Positions 1 to 6,753 of a stretch of DNA of 7,004 nucleotides are shown here, in pieces. The stretch covers positions 1-7,004 of the forward strand of contig CAJMRU010000048.1 in assembly GCA_905215845.1 (NCBI GenBank), in the 5' to 3' direction. The translations under genes were made by a program, and so were the position numbers. The notes beneath the pieces were generated by a model. It was not told where the DNA came from. It made no database searches and worked only from the letters and a program-made list of their open reading frames with translations. This stretch comes from an uncultured bacterium. GTDB taxonomy: Bacteria; Bacillota; Clostridia; TANB77; CAG-508. Position 1 is the stretch's first letter. Every line of letters starts with the position of its first letter.

Positions 1-402
1 TCAATAATATGAGGAAAGTCGTAAATGGACATGTTTTTCAAGGCAAGAGTTTTGGTAAGAATGGCTCTTGTACCGGAGCCGTGTTCACGAAGGAGCAGAC
101 GTTCCGAGGTCAAGTCCCGTAAGGAAGTGACGGGATTTTGAAAAACATGGTCTTTTGATGCAACAGCAATGTATTCTTCTGACTGAAAAATACGGGTTTG
201 GTAATTATCCCCTTTAAAATATCCCTCTACCATCGCATAAAAGGGAAAGCAATTTCTGGGTGTTTCCATACCGAATATGAAAATCTGTATCAGGGTGTGC
301 CTGGATAACTTTTGCCAGTGCAGGGACAATGGCATACTCGCCTATTGTCATAGTTACGCCAAAGGTCAAAACTCTTTTTTGTGTCAGACTTTCTTTCATG
401 CG
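1..402 (-). pseudogene. LysR-family transcriptional regulator fragment (substrate-binding domain), frameshifted and cut at both ends
   Basis: The minus strand encodes the effector-binding domain of a LysR-type regulator, in two reading frames. The first part, about 402-229, reads RMKESLTQKRVLTFG, then GEYAIVPALAKVI, HPDTDF and GNTQKLLSLL. This is the usual start of the domain after the linker helix. From about 237 downward the homology continues in another frame as AMVEGYFKGD, EEYIAVASKDHVFQ and LLLREHGSGTRAILTK, and stays open to position 1. The LREHGSGTR stretch matches the conserved LREPGSGTR-type motif of CysL/CysB-like members. The DNA-binding helix-turn-helix is absent because ffh occupies that place, and the C-terminus lies outside the window. 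G+C is about 42% by hand count, far above the ~25% next door, and CTG, CGC and CGG codons occur. The family call is secure. Whether this is a real pseudogene or an assembly artefact is not known. Confidence 0.85.
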
Positions 403-1743
403 CTTTTTTAAAGTATTTTCATCAATGCCTTTCATTAATTTCTTCATTCCACCTTTATTGTTTTTCATTTGTTTCATCATTTTTTGTGTCATTTCAAAAG
501 ATTTCATGAATTTATTAATGTCTTGTACTGTTGTTCCACTACCTTTTGCAATTCTTTGTCTTCTACTTGCATTCAAAAGTTTTGTATTTCTTTTTTCTTC
601 TTTTGTCATTGAACAAATAATTGCTTCTATTTTTTCAAATTCTTTATCATCTACTTTTAAGTCTTTTATTTGATTCATTCCTGGAATTAGTTTTAATAAT
701 GATGAAAAAGAACCCATTTTTTTAACTTGTCTTATTTGTAATAAATAATCATCTAAGTCTAATTCTTTCTTCTTCATTTGTTTTTCTAACTTTTCAGCTT
801 GTTCTAAATCAAATGACTCTTCTGCTTTTTCTATTACTGATAATATATCTCCCATCCCTAGAATTCTTTGTGCCATTCTATCTGGATGGAATTCTTCTAT
901 ATCATTAAGTTTTTCACCTGTTGCTGCAAATTTTATTGGTTTTCCTGTAACATTCTTTACTGATAATGCTGCTCCACCTCTTGTATCACCATCTAGCTTT
1001 GTTAGTACAATTCCATCTATTCCAACAGTATCACTAAATTTTTGTGCTACATTTACTGCATCTTGACCTGTCATACTATCTACTACAAGTAATATTTCAT
1101 GTGGCTTTATATTTGTTTTTAAGTTTTTTAATTCCTCCATCAATTCTTCATCTATATGAAGTCTACCTGCTGTGTCTAATATAACAACATCATTTAGTTT
1201 TGACATTGCAACTGACATTGCTTGTCTTGCAATATGAACAACATCTTTTGAGTTTTCATTTGCAAATACTGGTATGTTTAATTGTGCTCCAACAACTTGT
1301 AATTGTTTTATAGCTGCTGGTCTATATACATCACAAGCAACTAATAATGGTTTCTTTCCTTGCTTTCTTAATAAATTTGCAAGTTTTCCCGCTGTTGTTG
1401 TTTTTCCTGAACCTTGCAACCCAACTAACATAATTATTGTTGGTGGATTTGGAGTAAAACTAATTTTACTTGTTTCTCCTCCTAATAGCTGAACTAATTC
1501 GTCTTTTACTATCTTTACAACTTGTTGACCTGGTGTTAATGATTTTAAAACATCTTGCCCTAAAGCTTTTTCTTGAATGGTACTAATAAATTCTTTAACA
1601 ATTTTATAGTTAACATCTGCTTCTAATAATGCAAGTTTTACTTCTCTTAGCATTTCTTTTAAATCTGAATCTGTAATTCTTGCTTTTCCTCTAATTTTTC
1701 TTGTTATTTCTTGTAATCTAGAAGATAATCCTTCAAAAGCCAT
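214..1743 (-). CDS. ffh: Signal recognition particle GTPase Ffh (SRP54), C-terminal tail replaced by a LysR fragment
   Basis: Ffh is the SRP protein that binds signal sequences and 4.5S/scRNA and docks with FtsY at the membrane. From the ATG at 1743 (MAFEGLSSRLQ) there is the N domain (residues 1-90), then the G domain with P-loop GLQGSGKTTT (108-117), DTAGR (190-194) and TKLDGDTRGG (248-257). The methionine-rich M domain follows, with the RNA-binding SRRQRIAKGSG (393-403) and a tail MKQMKNNKGGMKKLMKG. Normal Ffh is about 450 residues. Here native-looking sequence ends near residue 447 (position 403), then runs in frame into about 60 LysR-derived residues and stops at 214. All functional Ffh domains are present; only the last few tail residues would be missing. 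An upstream GTG at 1770 is possible, but the ATG at 1743 has GGGAG at 9 nt and gives the canonical N-terminus. ylxM lies 39 nt upstream, so the two are probably cotranscribed. Confidence 0.95.
   Translation of the reverse strand: MAFEGLSSRLQEITRKIRGKARITDSDLKEMLREVKLALLEADVNYKIVKEFISTIQEKALGQDVLKSLTPGQQVVKIVKDELVQLLGGETSKISFTPNPPTIIMLVGLQGSGKTTTAGKLANLLRKQGKKPLLVACDVYRPAAIKQLQVVGAQLNIPVFANENSKDVVHIARQAMSVAMSKLNDVVILDTAGRLHIDEELMEELKNLKTNIKPHEILLVVDSMTGQDAVNVAQKFSDTVGIDGIVLTKLDGDTRGGAALSVKNVTGKPIKFAATGEKLNDIEEFHPDRMAQRILGMGDILSVIEKAEESFDLEQAEKLEKQMKKKELDLDDYLLQIRQVKKMGSFSSLLKLIPGMNQIKDLKVDDKEFEKIEAIICSMTKEEKRNTKLLNASRRQRIAKGSGTTVQDINKFMKSFEMTQKMMKQMKNNKGGMKKLMKGIDENTLKKRMKESLTQKRVLTFGVTMTIGEYAIVPALAKVIQAHPDTDFHIRYGNTQKLLSLLCDGRGIF
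400..409. other. Chimeric junction between ffh and LysR sequence
   Basis: Codons for DENTLKK (423-403) fit the AT-rich lysine-rich tail of a clostridial Ffh. The next codons, CGC ATG AAA GAA AGT CTG, fit the linker before a LysR effector domain and come from higher-GC DNA. The join falls in or beside an A-run (minus strand AAAAAAG), which offers microhomology. The exact breakpoint cannot be fixed to one base from the sequence alone. No transposon end, target duplication or attachment site is visible at the join. Confidence 0.75.
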
Positions 1744-1752
1744 ATATTTCAA

Positions 1753-1757
1753 CTCCC
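1753..1757 (-). promoter_or_regulatory. Ribosome binding site deciding the ffh start
   Basis: GGGAG on the minus strand ends 9 nt before the ATG at 1743-1741. It lies downstream of the alternative GTG at 1770-1768, so it supports the MAFEG start rather than the nine-residue-longer form. Confidence 0.7.
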
Positions 1758-1782
1758 ATTCTATTTTCACTTTAGTTTAATT

Positions 1783-2133
1783 TTATAAAGCGATACAATT
1801 TAATTCATTTTTTATATGTTCTAATAAATTTGCAACTTGCTCATCTGAATATTCTTTTTGGATTTTAGTAATTTCCAATAAAATATTTTCTATTTTCTTT
1901 TCTTGTTTCAACATCCTTTTCATAAATAATAGCTTTTGTTCATATTCAAAAAGCTTTTTTTCCCCCTTTTTGATATTATCTCTAACAGCTTGCCTTGTAA
2001 TGTTTTTGTTTTCTGCTATTTCTGATAAAGATAAATCTTTGTTATAGTAGTCATCTATGAATTCAAACTGTTTTTCAGTTAGTAAATTGCCATATAAATC
2101 ACATAGCACACTTATCTTTACATTTTTCTCCAT
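1783..2133 (-). CDS. ylxM: YlxM/p13-like SRP-associated helix-turn-helix protein
   Basis: A 116-residue protein of the YlxM family, which is encoded next to ffh in many Firmicutes and is linked to SRP function. In Streptococcus a homologue modulates SRP GTPase activity (established for the family, not shown here). Residues 18-60 hold a sigma-70 region 4-like helix-turn-helix: LTEKQFEFIDDYYNKDLS, then SEIAENKNITRQAVRDNI, with TRQAV in the recognition helix. Residues 60-110 are charged and helical with coiled-coil character. Length and gene order fit the family. The ATG at 2133 is preceded by GAGGT at 7 nt. ffh follows 39 nt after the stop with no terminator between. In Bacillus-type order ftsY precedes ylxM; here it does not, and ylxM has its own promoter. 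Confidence 0.9.
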   Translation of the reverse strand: MEKNVKISVLCDLYGNLLTEKQFEFIDDYYNKDLSLSEIAENKNITRQAVRDNIKKGEKKLFEYEQKLLFMKRMLKQEKKIENILLEITKIQKEYSDEQVANLLEHIKNELNCIAL

Positions 2134-2167
2134 ATATACTACCTCTTTCTAAATGTAATGCTAATAT

Positions 2168-2196
2168 ACTTTACACTATTTTCAGTGATTTGTCAA
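2168..2196 (-). promoter_or_regulatory. Sigma-A-type promoter for ylxM-ffh
   Basis: On the minus strand a perfect -35 TTGACA (2196-2191) is separated by exactly 17 nt from a weaker -10 TAAAGT (2173-2168, 4 of 6 consensus). Initiation would be near 2161, giving a leader of about 28 nt before the ylxM ATG. It lies just past the terminator of the upstream hydrolase gene, so the SRP unit appears independently transcribed. Confidence 0.6.
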
Positions 2197-2245
2197 GTAT
2201 TTTTAGTAAGAAAATATCTAATTTATGACTTTCCTATAAAATAAC

Positions 2246-2290
2246 AAAAAAGTACTAAAGTAAAACTTAATATCTACTTTAGTACTTTTT
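2246..2290 (-). terminator. Rho-independent terminator after the hydrolase gene
   Basis: A perfect 16-bp inverted repeat has arms at 2247-2262 (AAAAAGTACTAAAGTA) and 2275-2290 (TACTTTAGTACTTTTT) around a 12-nt loop. It starts 3 nt after the hydrolase stop codon (2294). On the minus strand the stem ends in a six-base T run (2251-2246). The symmetry means it could also act on the plus strand, but no plus-strand gene is seen. The stem is AT-rich, as expected for this genome. Confidence 0.85.
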
Positions 2291-2293
2291 CTC

Positions 2294-3097
2294 TTACAAG
2301 ACATATTTATCTAAATTCATAGATAAAGTTCTTTTCATTGAGTTAGCATGAGAGGCATTAATATAAATCGTTCTAGAACAATTTAATGCTTCCTGTGAAG
2401 CCTTTGTAACAATTCCATCTGACTTTCCCAAGTTTAAAACCTTGCTTAAATAGTTACAACCAACATCTTCTAAAGAATTTACAGTTTCAAGTATAGAAAC
2501 TATATTCAAGCAAATATGTTTTTTCACTCCAGAAAAATCAGCATTGCATAGAAATTCAGAATTAGGAATAATATCTCTATCTACTTGATGATCCTTAAAG
2601 TATTTGCTATAAATCCTATATTCAAATTCTGACATTCTTTTTTTCATCTCTTCTTTATTAGCTATTGATGTTCCCTTAAATGGTGAAGAAATAAAAATTA
2701 TACCTATTTTTCCTTTGAACCATCTAGCTGCATTTGCAAAACATACACCAGCTTTTGAATGACCTATCAATACAACATTTTTATACTTTAAATTGGCACA
2801 ATTTTCTATATAACCTGCTAAATCTTTTCCAGCTGCATTTAATCCTTTACATGAAAACATAAAATACATTTCAACAACATCACCATTTAGCCGATCTACA
2901 AATTCATTATTATCTGGAATTGATAAAAATGGATCATGCTCAATTACCTCATTTTCTTTAATAGTCATTGACATTCCTTCACCTAAGATGAATAAAGTAT
3001 CTGTTCCTACCTTTTCTTGAATTCTACATAAAGCAACATTTTGTGATAAAAATTCCATAATTCTTATTTTTGTTCCTATCTTCACTCTACTCCGCAT
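2294..3097 (-). CDS. Uncharacterised alpha/beta-hydrolase (lipase/esterase-like)
   Basis: A 267-residue protein I cannot name, with lipase-type alpha/beta-hydrolase features. The nucleophile elbow is VVLIGHSKAG (catalytic Ser about 114, G-x-S-x-G). The following strand GIIFISSPFKGTS resembles the SSPHRGT stretch of triacylglycerol-lipase relatives. KSDGIVTKAS (Asp about 227) matches the S/N-D-G-[IV]-V acid motif, and NASHANSM (His about 250) supplies the likely catalytic His. There is no signal peptide or membrane segment, so it is probably cytoplasmic; the substrate is unknown. The start at 3097 is chosen because AAGGAGG lies 6 nt upstream. The longer open frame (TTG at 3178) would overlap the promoter. 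Flanked by its own promoter and terminator, it is a monocistronic insert between pheT and ylxM. Two sampled 60-base lines hand-count at 33-35% G+C, slightly above its neighbours. Confidence 0.7.
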   Translation of the reverse strand: MRSRVKIGTKIRIMEFLSQNVALCRIQEKVGTDTLFILGEGMSMTIKENEVIEHDPFLSIPDNNEFVDRLNGDVVEMYFMFSCKGLNAAGKDLAGYIENCANLKYKNVVLIGHSKAGVCFANAARWFKGKIGIIFISSPFKGTSIANKEEMKKRMSEFEYRIYSKYFKDHQVDRDIIPNSEFLCNADFSGVKKHICLNIVSILETVNSLEDVGCNYLSKVLNLGKSDGIVTKASQEALNCSRTIYINASHANSMKRTLSMNLDKYVL

Positions 3098-3103
3098 TTT
3101 TTT

Positions 3104-3110
3104 CCTCCTT
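3104..3110 (-). promoter_or_regulatory. Ribosome binding site deciding the hydrolase start
   Basis: AAGGAGG on the minus strand lies 6 nt before the ATG at 3097-3095. It is a near-perfect Shine-Dalgarno sequence and fixes the start of the 267-residue form. Confidence 0.85.
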
Positions 3111-3146
3111 AAAAATAAAACGCACTGTTTATACTGTATCATTGTT

Positions 3147-3175
3147 ATTATACTATATATGCTCAATTCTTTCAA
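3147..3175 (-). promoter_or_regulatory. Sigma-A consensus promoter for the hydrolase gene
   Basis: On the minus strand the -35 TTGAAA (3175-3170) and a perfect -10 TATAAT (3152-3147) are separated by 17 nt. Initiation near 3140 would leave a leader of about 43 nt carrying the strong ribosome binding site. This is the best promoter match in the window and suggests vegetative expression unless a repressor acts. I see no clear operator beside it. Confidence 0.75.
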
Positions 3176-3243
3176 CAAGTATTTAAATTATTCATTAATA
3201 TTATACCTTCAAATAGACAAAAATTATCATTTACATAAAGATT

Positions 3244-3283
3244 AAAAATCCCCATCATAAAAAAGATTTATGATAAGGATTTT
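3244..3283 (-). terminator. Rho-independent terminator after pheT
   Basis: The inverted repeat has 17-nt arms at 3245-3261 and 3267-3283 around a 5-nt loop, and begins 6 nt after the pheT stop. In minus-strand RNA all 17 positions pair, two as G-U wobbles. In plus-strand RNA those two would be A-C mismatches, so the stem is oriented for the pheST transcript. A T run follows (3248-3244 on the minus strand). Confidence 0.85.
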
Positions 3284-3289
3284 ATTTAA

Positions 3290-5692
3290 TTATTTCCTTA
3301 ATTCGGCATTTAATGTTTTTTGTAACTCACCTATTATGTTTTCCATAACAACATTTATTTCTTCATCACTTAATGTTCTATTCTTATCTCTAAAAATTAA
3401 TGAATATGCCACACTTTTCTTATTTTCTCCTAATTTTTCATTTCTGTAAATATCAAATAACTGCATTTTTTCTAAAAGTTTTTTAGCTTTCTTCGTTATT
3501 ATTTTTTCTATTTGTCCAACTTCTATTTTTTCATCAACAATAATTGCAATATCTCTTTCTACTGCTGGAAATTTTGGAACTTCTACATATTTCTTATTAA
3601 CCTTAGAGTATTTAGTAATTTTACTTAAATTAACTTCTGCTAAATACGCTCTTTTTTCTATCCCATAATTATCTAAAACTTCTGGATGTACTTCTCCAAT
3701 AGTTGCAATTACATCTATTCCAACTTTAATATTTGCACATCTTCCTGTATGATATGATTCATTTTCTGTTTCTCTTACTATATCATATCTATTTATAGAT
3801 GTTGTTTCTAATACATTTTCTATTAACCCTTTTACTGTATAAAAATCAATGTCATCCCCATACATTCCTATTGTTAATATATTTTCTTGTAGTGGAACTT
3901 CTCCATTTTCTACTTCATTATTTATATTTTTATAGTTTTTAGATATATCAAATAGTTTAGCACTTGAATTTTTCTTATTTGCATTTATTGCTAATGTTTG
4001 CATCATACTTGGAATTGTAGATGGCCTCATTAGTTTATATTCGTCACTTAGTGGATTTTGTATTAATATTGATGTTTCTTTTAAACCTTTATTTATTTTT
4101 GATTTCTCTAAATCTTTATCACTTACAAAACCATATGTATAAATTTCTGAAAGTCCACTATTTACTAAGATATTTTTTATTTTTTGCTCTATTTTTTGTT
4201 CTTTGTTTCTAATTCCTATTGTTGTATCTGATTCCACTAATGTTGTATCTAATTTATCATATCCATAAAATCTTAAAACCTCTTCTGCAATGTCTGCTAA
4301 TTGTTCTACATCTGCTCTAAAATATGGTGCTATTGCAACATCATTTTCTACTTTTATATCTAATTTTTCTAAGGTATTTATCATTTCTTCTTTTGATATT
4401 TTTGTCCCTAATAATTTATTTATTCTATCATAATCCAATTTTATTTTATTAACTTTTTGTTTTGTAGGATATATATCTATCTTTCCATCAACAACTTCTC
4501 CTGCGTTTAACTCTTCTACTAATTCTACTGCTCTATTAATTGCTCTTAACGCGTTTTCTGATGATAATCCTTTTTCAAATCTTGATGAGCTTTCTGTTCT
4601 TAATCCTACTTTTTTAGCTGTTTTTCTTACAGCTCCTCCATAGAATGATGCTGATTCAAATACTACTGTTTCAGTATCTTTTTCTATTTCTGAATTTATT
4701 CCTCCCATAACACCTGCGATGGCTACTGGTTTTATTGTATCTGCTATTACTAAATCATCTTCATTTAATCTTCTTTCTTCTTCATCCAATGTTGTTATTT
4801 TTTCTCCATCTTTTGCTCTTCTTACTACTATATGTTTTCCTTCGATAGAATTAATATCGAAAGCATGCATAGGTTGACCCATTTCTAACATTACATAATT
4901 TGTAATATCCACTATATTATTTATACTTCTTATTCCACAAGCATTTAATCTTCTAACTAACCAATCTGGTGATGGACCTACTTTAACATTTTTCACAACT
5001 CTTGCAATATATCTATAACATAAGTCTGGCGCTTCTATGTCTACTTTTAATCCTTCTATTTCTTTTTTATCTTCTATTTCTAATTCGTCTATATTTTTTC
5101 TAGGATTTTTAAATTCCTTTCCTAATGAAACTGCTGTTTCTCTACCTAGTCCTTCAATAGATAAACAATCTGGTCTGTTAGGAGTAATCTCAAAGTCTAT
5201 TATATCTTCTCTTAAATTAAGAACATCTACTATATCTTCTCCTAATTTATTTTCAAGATTTTTATCTAATATCATTATTCCATGTTCAATTTGTCCTGGA
5301 TATTGATTAATATCTAAACCTAACTCTCCAACAGAACACATCATTCCACAAGAATCAATCCCTCTTAATTTTCCTTTTTTTATTTTAACTCCACCTGGAA
5401 GTTCAGAACCATCTTTAGCTACTGGTACAATATCGCCAACTTTTATATTGTCTGCACCTGTCACTATTTGTACTTTTTCATCTCCTAAATCCATTTGTGT
5501 TATAACTAAATGATCTGAATCTGGATGTTTTACAATTTCTAATATCTTTCCTACAACAACATTTTTTATATCATTTCCTCTTTGTTCTATTGTTTCTACT
5601 TTAGAACCTGTCATTGTTAGAATATCTCCTAATTTTACAGCATCTACATCTATATCACTATATTCTTTTAACCATTCTATACTTGCTTTCAT
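3290..5692 (-). CDS. pheT: Phenylalanine--tRNA ligase beta subunit
   Basis: The 800-residue beta subunit of (alpha-beta)2 phenylalanyl-tRNA synthetase, a cytoplasmic enzyme charging tRNA-Phe. The length is typical. Domains in order: N-terminal MKASIEWLKEY; an EMAP-like tRNA-binding OB fold (about 40-150; VVVGKILEIVKHPDSDHL, then CGMMCSVGELG); the B3/B4 editing domain (about 212-385), with ITNYVMLEMGQPMHAFD, whose N265 and H276 match by spacing the E. coli editing-site N250 and H261; B5 (about 408-480); a catalytic-like class II core lacking catalysis (about 490-690); and a ferredoxin-fold anticodon-binding domain (706-799; FPAVERDIAI, FRDKNRTLSDEEI). The ATG at 5692 has AGGAG at 7 nt. It starts 23 nt after the pheS stop, with no terminator between. 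It looks intact, so proofreading of mischarged Tyr should be retained (inferred). Confidence 0.98.
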   Translation of the reverse strand: MKASIEWLKEYSDIDVDAVKLGDILTMTGSKVETIEQRGNDIKNVVVGKILEIVKHPDSDHLVITQMDLGDEKVQIVTGADNIKVGDIVPVAKDGSELPGGVKIKKGKLRGIDSCGMMCSVGELGLDINQYPGQIEHGIMILDKNLENKLGEDIVDVLNLREDIIDFEITPNRPDCLSIEGLGRETAVSLGKEFKNPRKNIDELEIEDKKEIEGLKVDIEAPDLCYRYIARVVKNVKVGPSPDWLVRRLNACGIRSINNIVDITNYVMLEMGQPMHAFDINSIEGKHIVVRRAKDGEKITTLDEEERRLNEDDLVIADTIKPVAIAGVMGGINSEIEKDTETVVFESASFYGGAVRKTAKKVGLRTESSSRFEKGLSSENALRAINRAVELVEELNAGEVVDGKIDIYPTKQKVNKIKLDYDRINKLLGTKISKEEMINTLEKLDIKVENDVAIAPYFRADVEQLADIAEEVLRFYGYDKLDTTLVESDTTIGIRNKEQKIEQKIKNILVNSGLSEIYTYGFVSDKDLEKSKINKGLKETSILIQNPLSDEYKLMRPSTIPSMMQTLAINANKKNSSAKLFDISKNYKNINNEVENGEVPLQENILTIGMYGDDIDFYTVKGLIENVLETTSINRYDIVRETENESYHTGRCANIKVGIDVIATIGEVHPEVLDNYGIEKRAYLAEVNLSKITKYSKVNKKYVEVPKFPAVERDIAIIVDEKIEVGQIEKIITKKAKKLLEKMQLFDIYRNEKLGENKKSVAYSLIFRDKNRTLSDEEINVVMENIIGELQKTLNAELRK

Positions 5693-5715
5693 TATAAATC
5701 TCCTCTCTTAATTAA

Positions 5716-6735
5716 TTAAAATTGTTTTAAAAATCTTACATCATTTTCGAATAATAATCTCATATCATCTATTCCAAATTTCGCCATTGCAATTCTTTCT
5801 ACTCCAAATCCAAATGCAAAACCTGAATATTCTTCTGGGTCTATACCACAATTTCTTAATACATTTGGATGAACCATTCCACATCCTAAAAGCTCTATCC
5901 ATCCTTCACCTTTACATACTCTACATCCTTTTCCTCCACATACGAAACAAGAAACATCTGCTTCTGCTGATGGCTCTGTAAATGGGAAATGATGTGGTCT
6001 AAATCTTATTTTAGTATTTTCTCCTAAACATTTCTTAGCAAACATTTCTAATGTTCCTTTTAAATCAGCCATTGAAATGTTTTTATCTATAACTAATCCT
6101 TCTACTTGATGAAAAACTGGTGAATGTGTAGCATCTACACTATCAGACCTGTATACTGTTCCTGGGCATATTATTTTAATTGGTGGTTTTTCGTTTTCCA
6201 TAACTCTTGCCTGAACTGGTGATGTTTGGCTTCTTAAAACTAATTCTTCATTAATATAAAATGTATCTTGTATATCTCTTGCTGGGTGATCTGGTGGTGT
6301 ATTTAATTTATCAAAGTTATATATAGCTTTTTCCACTTCTGGACCATCTGCTATTTTATATCCCATTCCTAAGAAAATTTCTTCTACCTCTTCAATTATT
6401 TGAGTTATTGGATGTTTTGAACCTAAGTCAGTTTTTTTACTTGGCTCTGTTACATCTATAACTTCATTTTCTAATCTTTTTTGTAATTCTTGTTTTTTTA
6501 GTTCTTTTTCTTTTTCTTGAATTAAATTTTCTAATTCATCTCTAACTTTGTTTACTAAGCTTCCTATAACTGGTCTTTCTTCAGGAGATAATTTCCCCAT
6601 ACCTCTTAGTACAAGAGTCAATTCTCCTTTTTTACCTAAATATTTTACCCTTAAATCATTTAAAGTCTTTAAGTCTTTACTATCTTCAATTTCTTTGATT
6701 GAACTTTCTTTGATATTTTTAATGTTTTCTTCCAT
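5716..6735 (-). CDS. pheS: Phenylalanine--tRNA ligase alpha subunit
   Basis: The 339-residue catalytic alpha subunit that activates phenylalanine with ATP and transfers it to tRNA-Phe. The N-terminal ~90 residues form the charged coiled-coil arm that contacts tRNA. The class II core holds motif 2 around [19 protein letters not shown] (about 192-210) and motif 3 GFGVERIAM (309-317). [12 protein letters not shown] precedes a four-cysteine cluster [12 protein letters not shown] (Cys 263, 266, 271, 274), then [16 protein letters not shown]. The alanine in GFAFGFG (307) matches E. coli Ala294 in the amino-acid pocket. The ATG at 6735 is preferred to the in-frame ATG at 6753 because AAAGGGAGG lies 6 nt before it and the longer form has no such site. 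It is followed by pheT. No T-box leader is visible in the 269 bases upstream. Confidence 0.98.
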   Translation of the reverse strand: MEENIKNIKESSIKEIEDSKDLKTLNDLRVKYLGKKGELTLVLRGMGKLSPEERPVIGSLVNKVRDELENLIQEKEKELKKQELQKRLENEVIDVTEPSKKTDLGSKHPITQIIEEVEEIFLGMGYKIADGPEVEKAIYNFDKLNTPPDHPARDIQDTFYINEELVLRSQTSPVQARVMENEKPPIKIICPGTVYRSDSVDATHSPVFHQVEGLVIDKNISMADLKGTLEMFAKKCLGENTKIRFRPHHFPFTEPSAEADVSCFVCGGKGCRVCKGEGWIELLGCGMVHPNVLRNCGIDPEEYSGFAFGFGVERIAMAKFGIDDMRLLFENDVRFLKQF

Positions 6736-6741
6736 TTTTAT

Positions 6742-6750
6742 CCTCCCTTT
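6742..6750 (-). promoter_or_regulatory. Ribosome binding site deciding the pheS start
   Basis: AAAGGGAGG on the minus strand ends 6 nt before the ATG at 6735-6733. It sits inside the six-codon extension that would result from starting at 6753, which argues for the shorter protein. Confidence 0.85.
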
Positions 6751-6753
6751 CAT

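Noticed and set aside
329..673. Plus-strand open frame of 114 codons with a hydrophobic translation
   Set aside because: It lies antisense to the Ffh tail and LysR fragment and crosses the junction. Its Phe/Leu-rich translation is what AT-rich lysine-rich coding DNA gives on the other strand. The other plus-strand open frames (1274-1492, 4021-4212, 5037-5306, 5787-5981, 6548-6811) are shadows of ffh, pheT and pheS for the same reason.
2174..2187. Short dyad CACT-N6-AGTG within the spacer of the ylxM promoter, considered as an operator
   Set aside because: The four-base arms are too short to separate from chance in AT-rich DNA, and there is no second copy or regulator gene nearby to support it.
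3098..3178. Longer hydrolase start at the TTG at 3178
   Set aside because: The extension would include the -35 and -10 elements, has no ribosome binding site, and the ATG at 3097 has AAGGAGG at ideal spacing.
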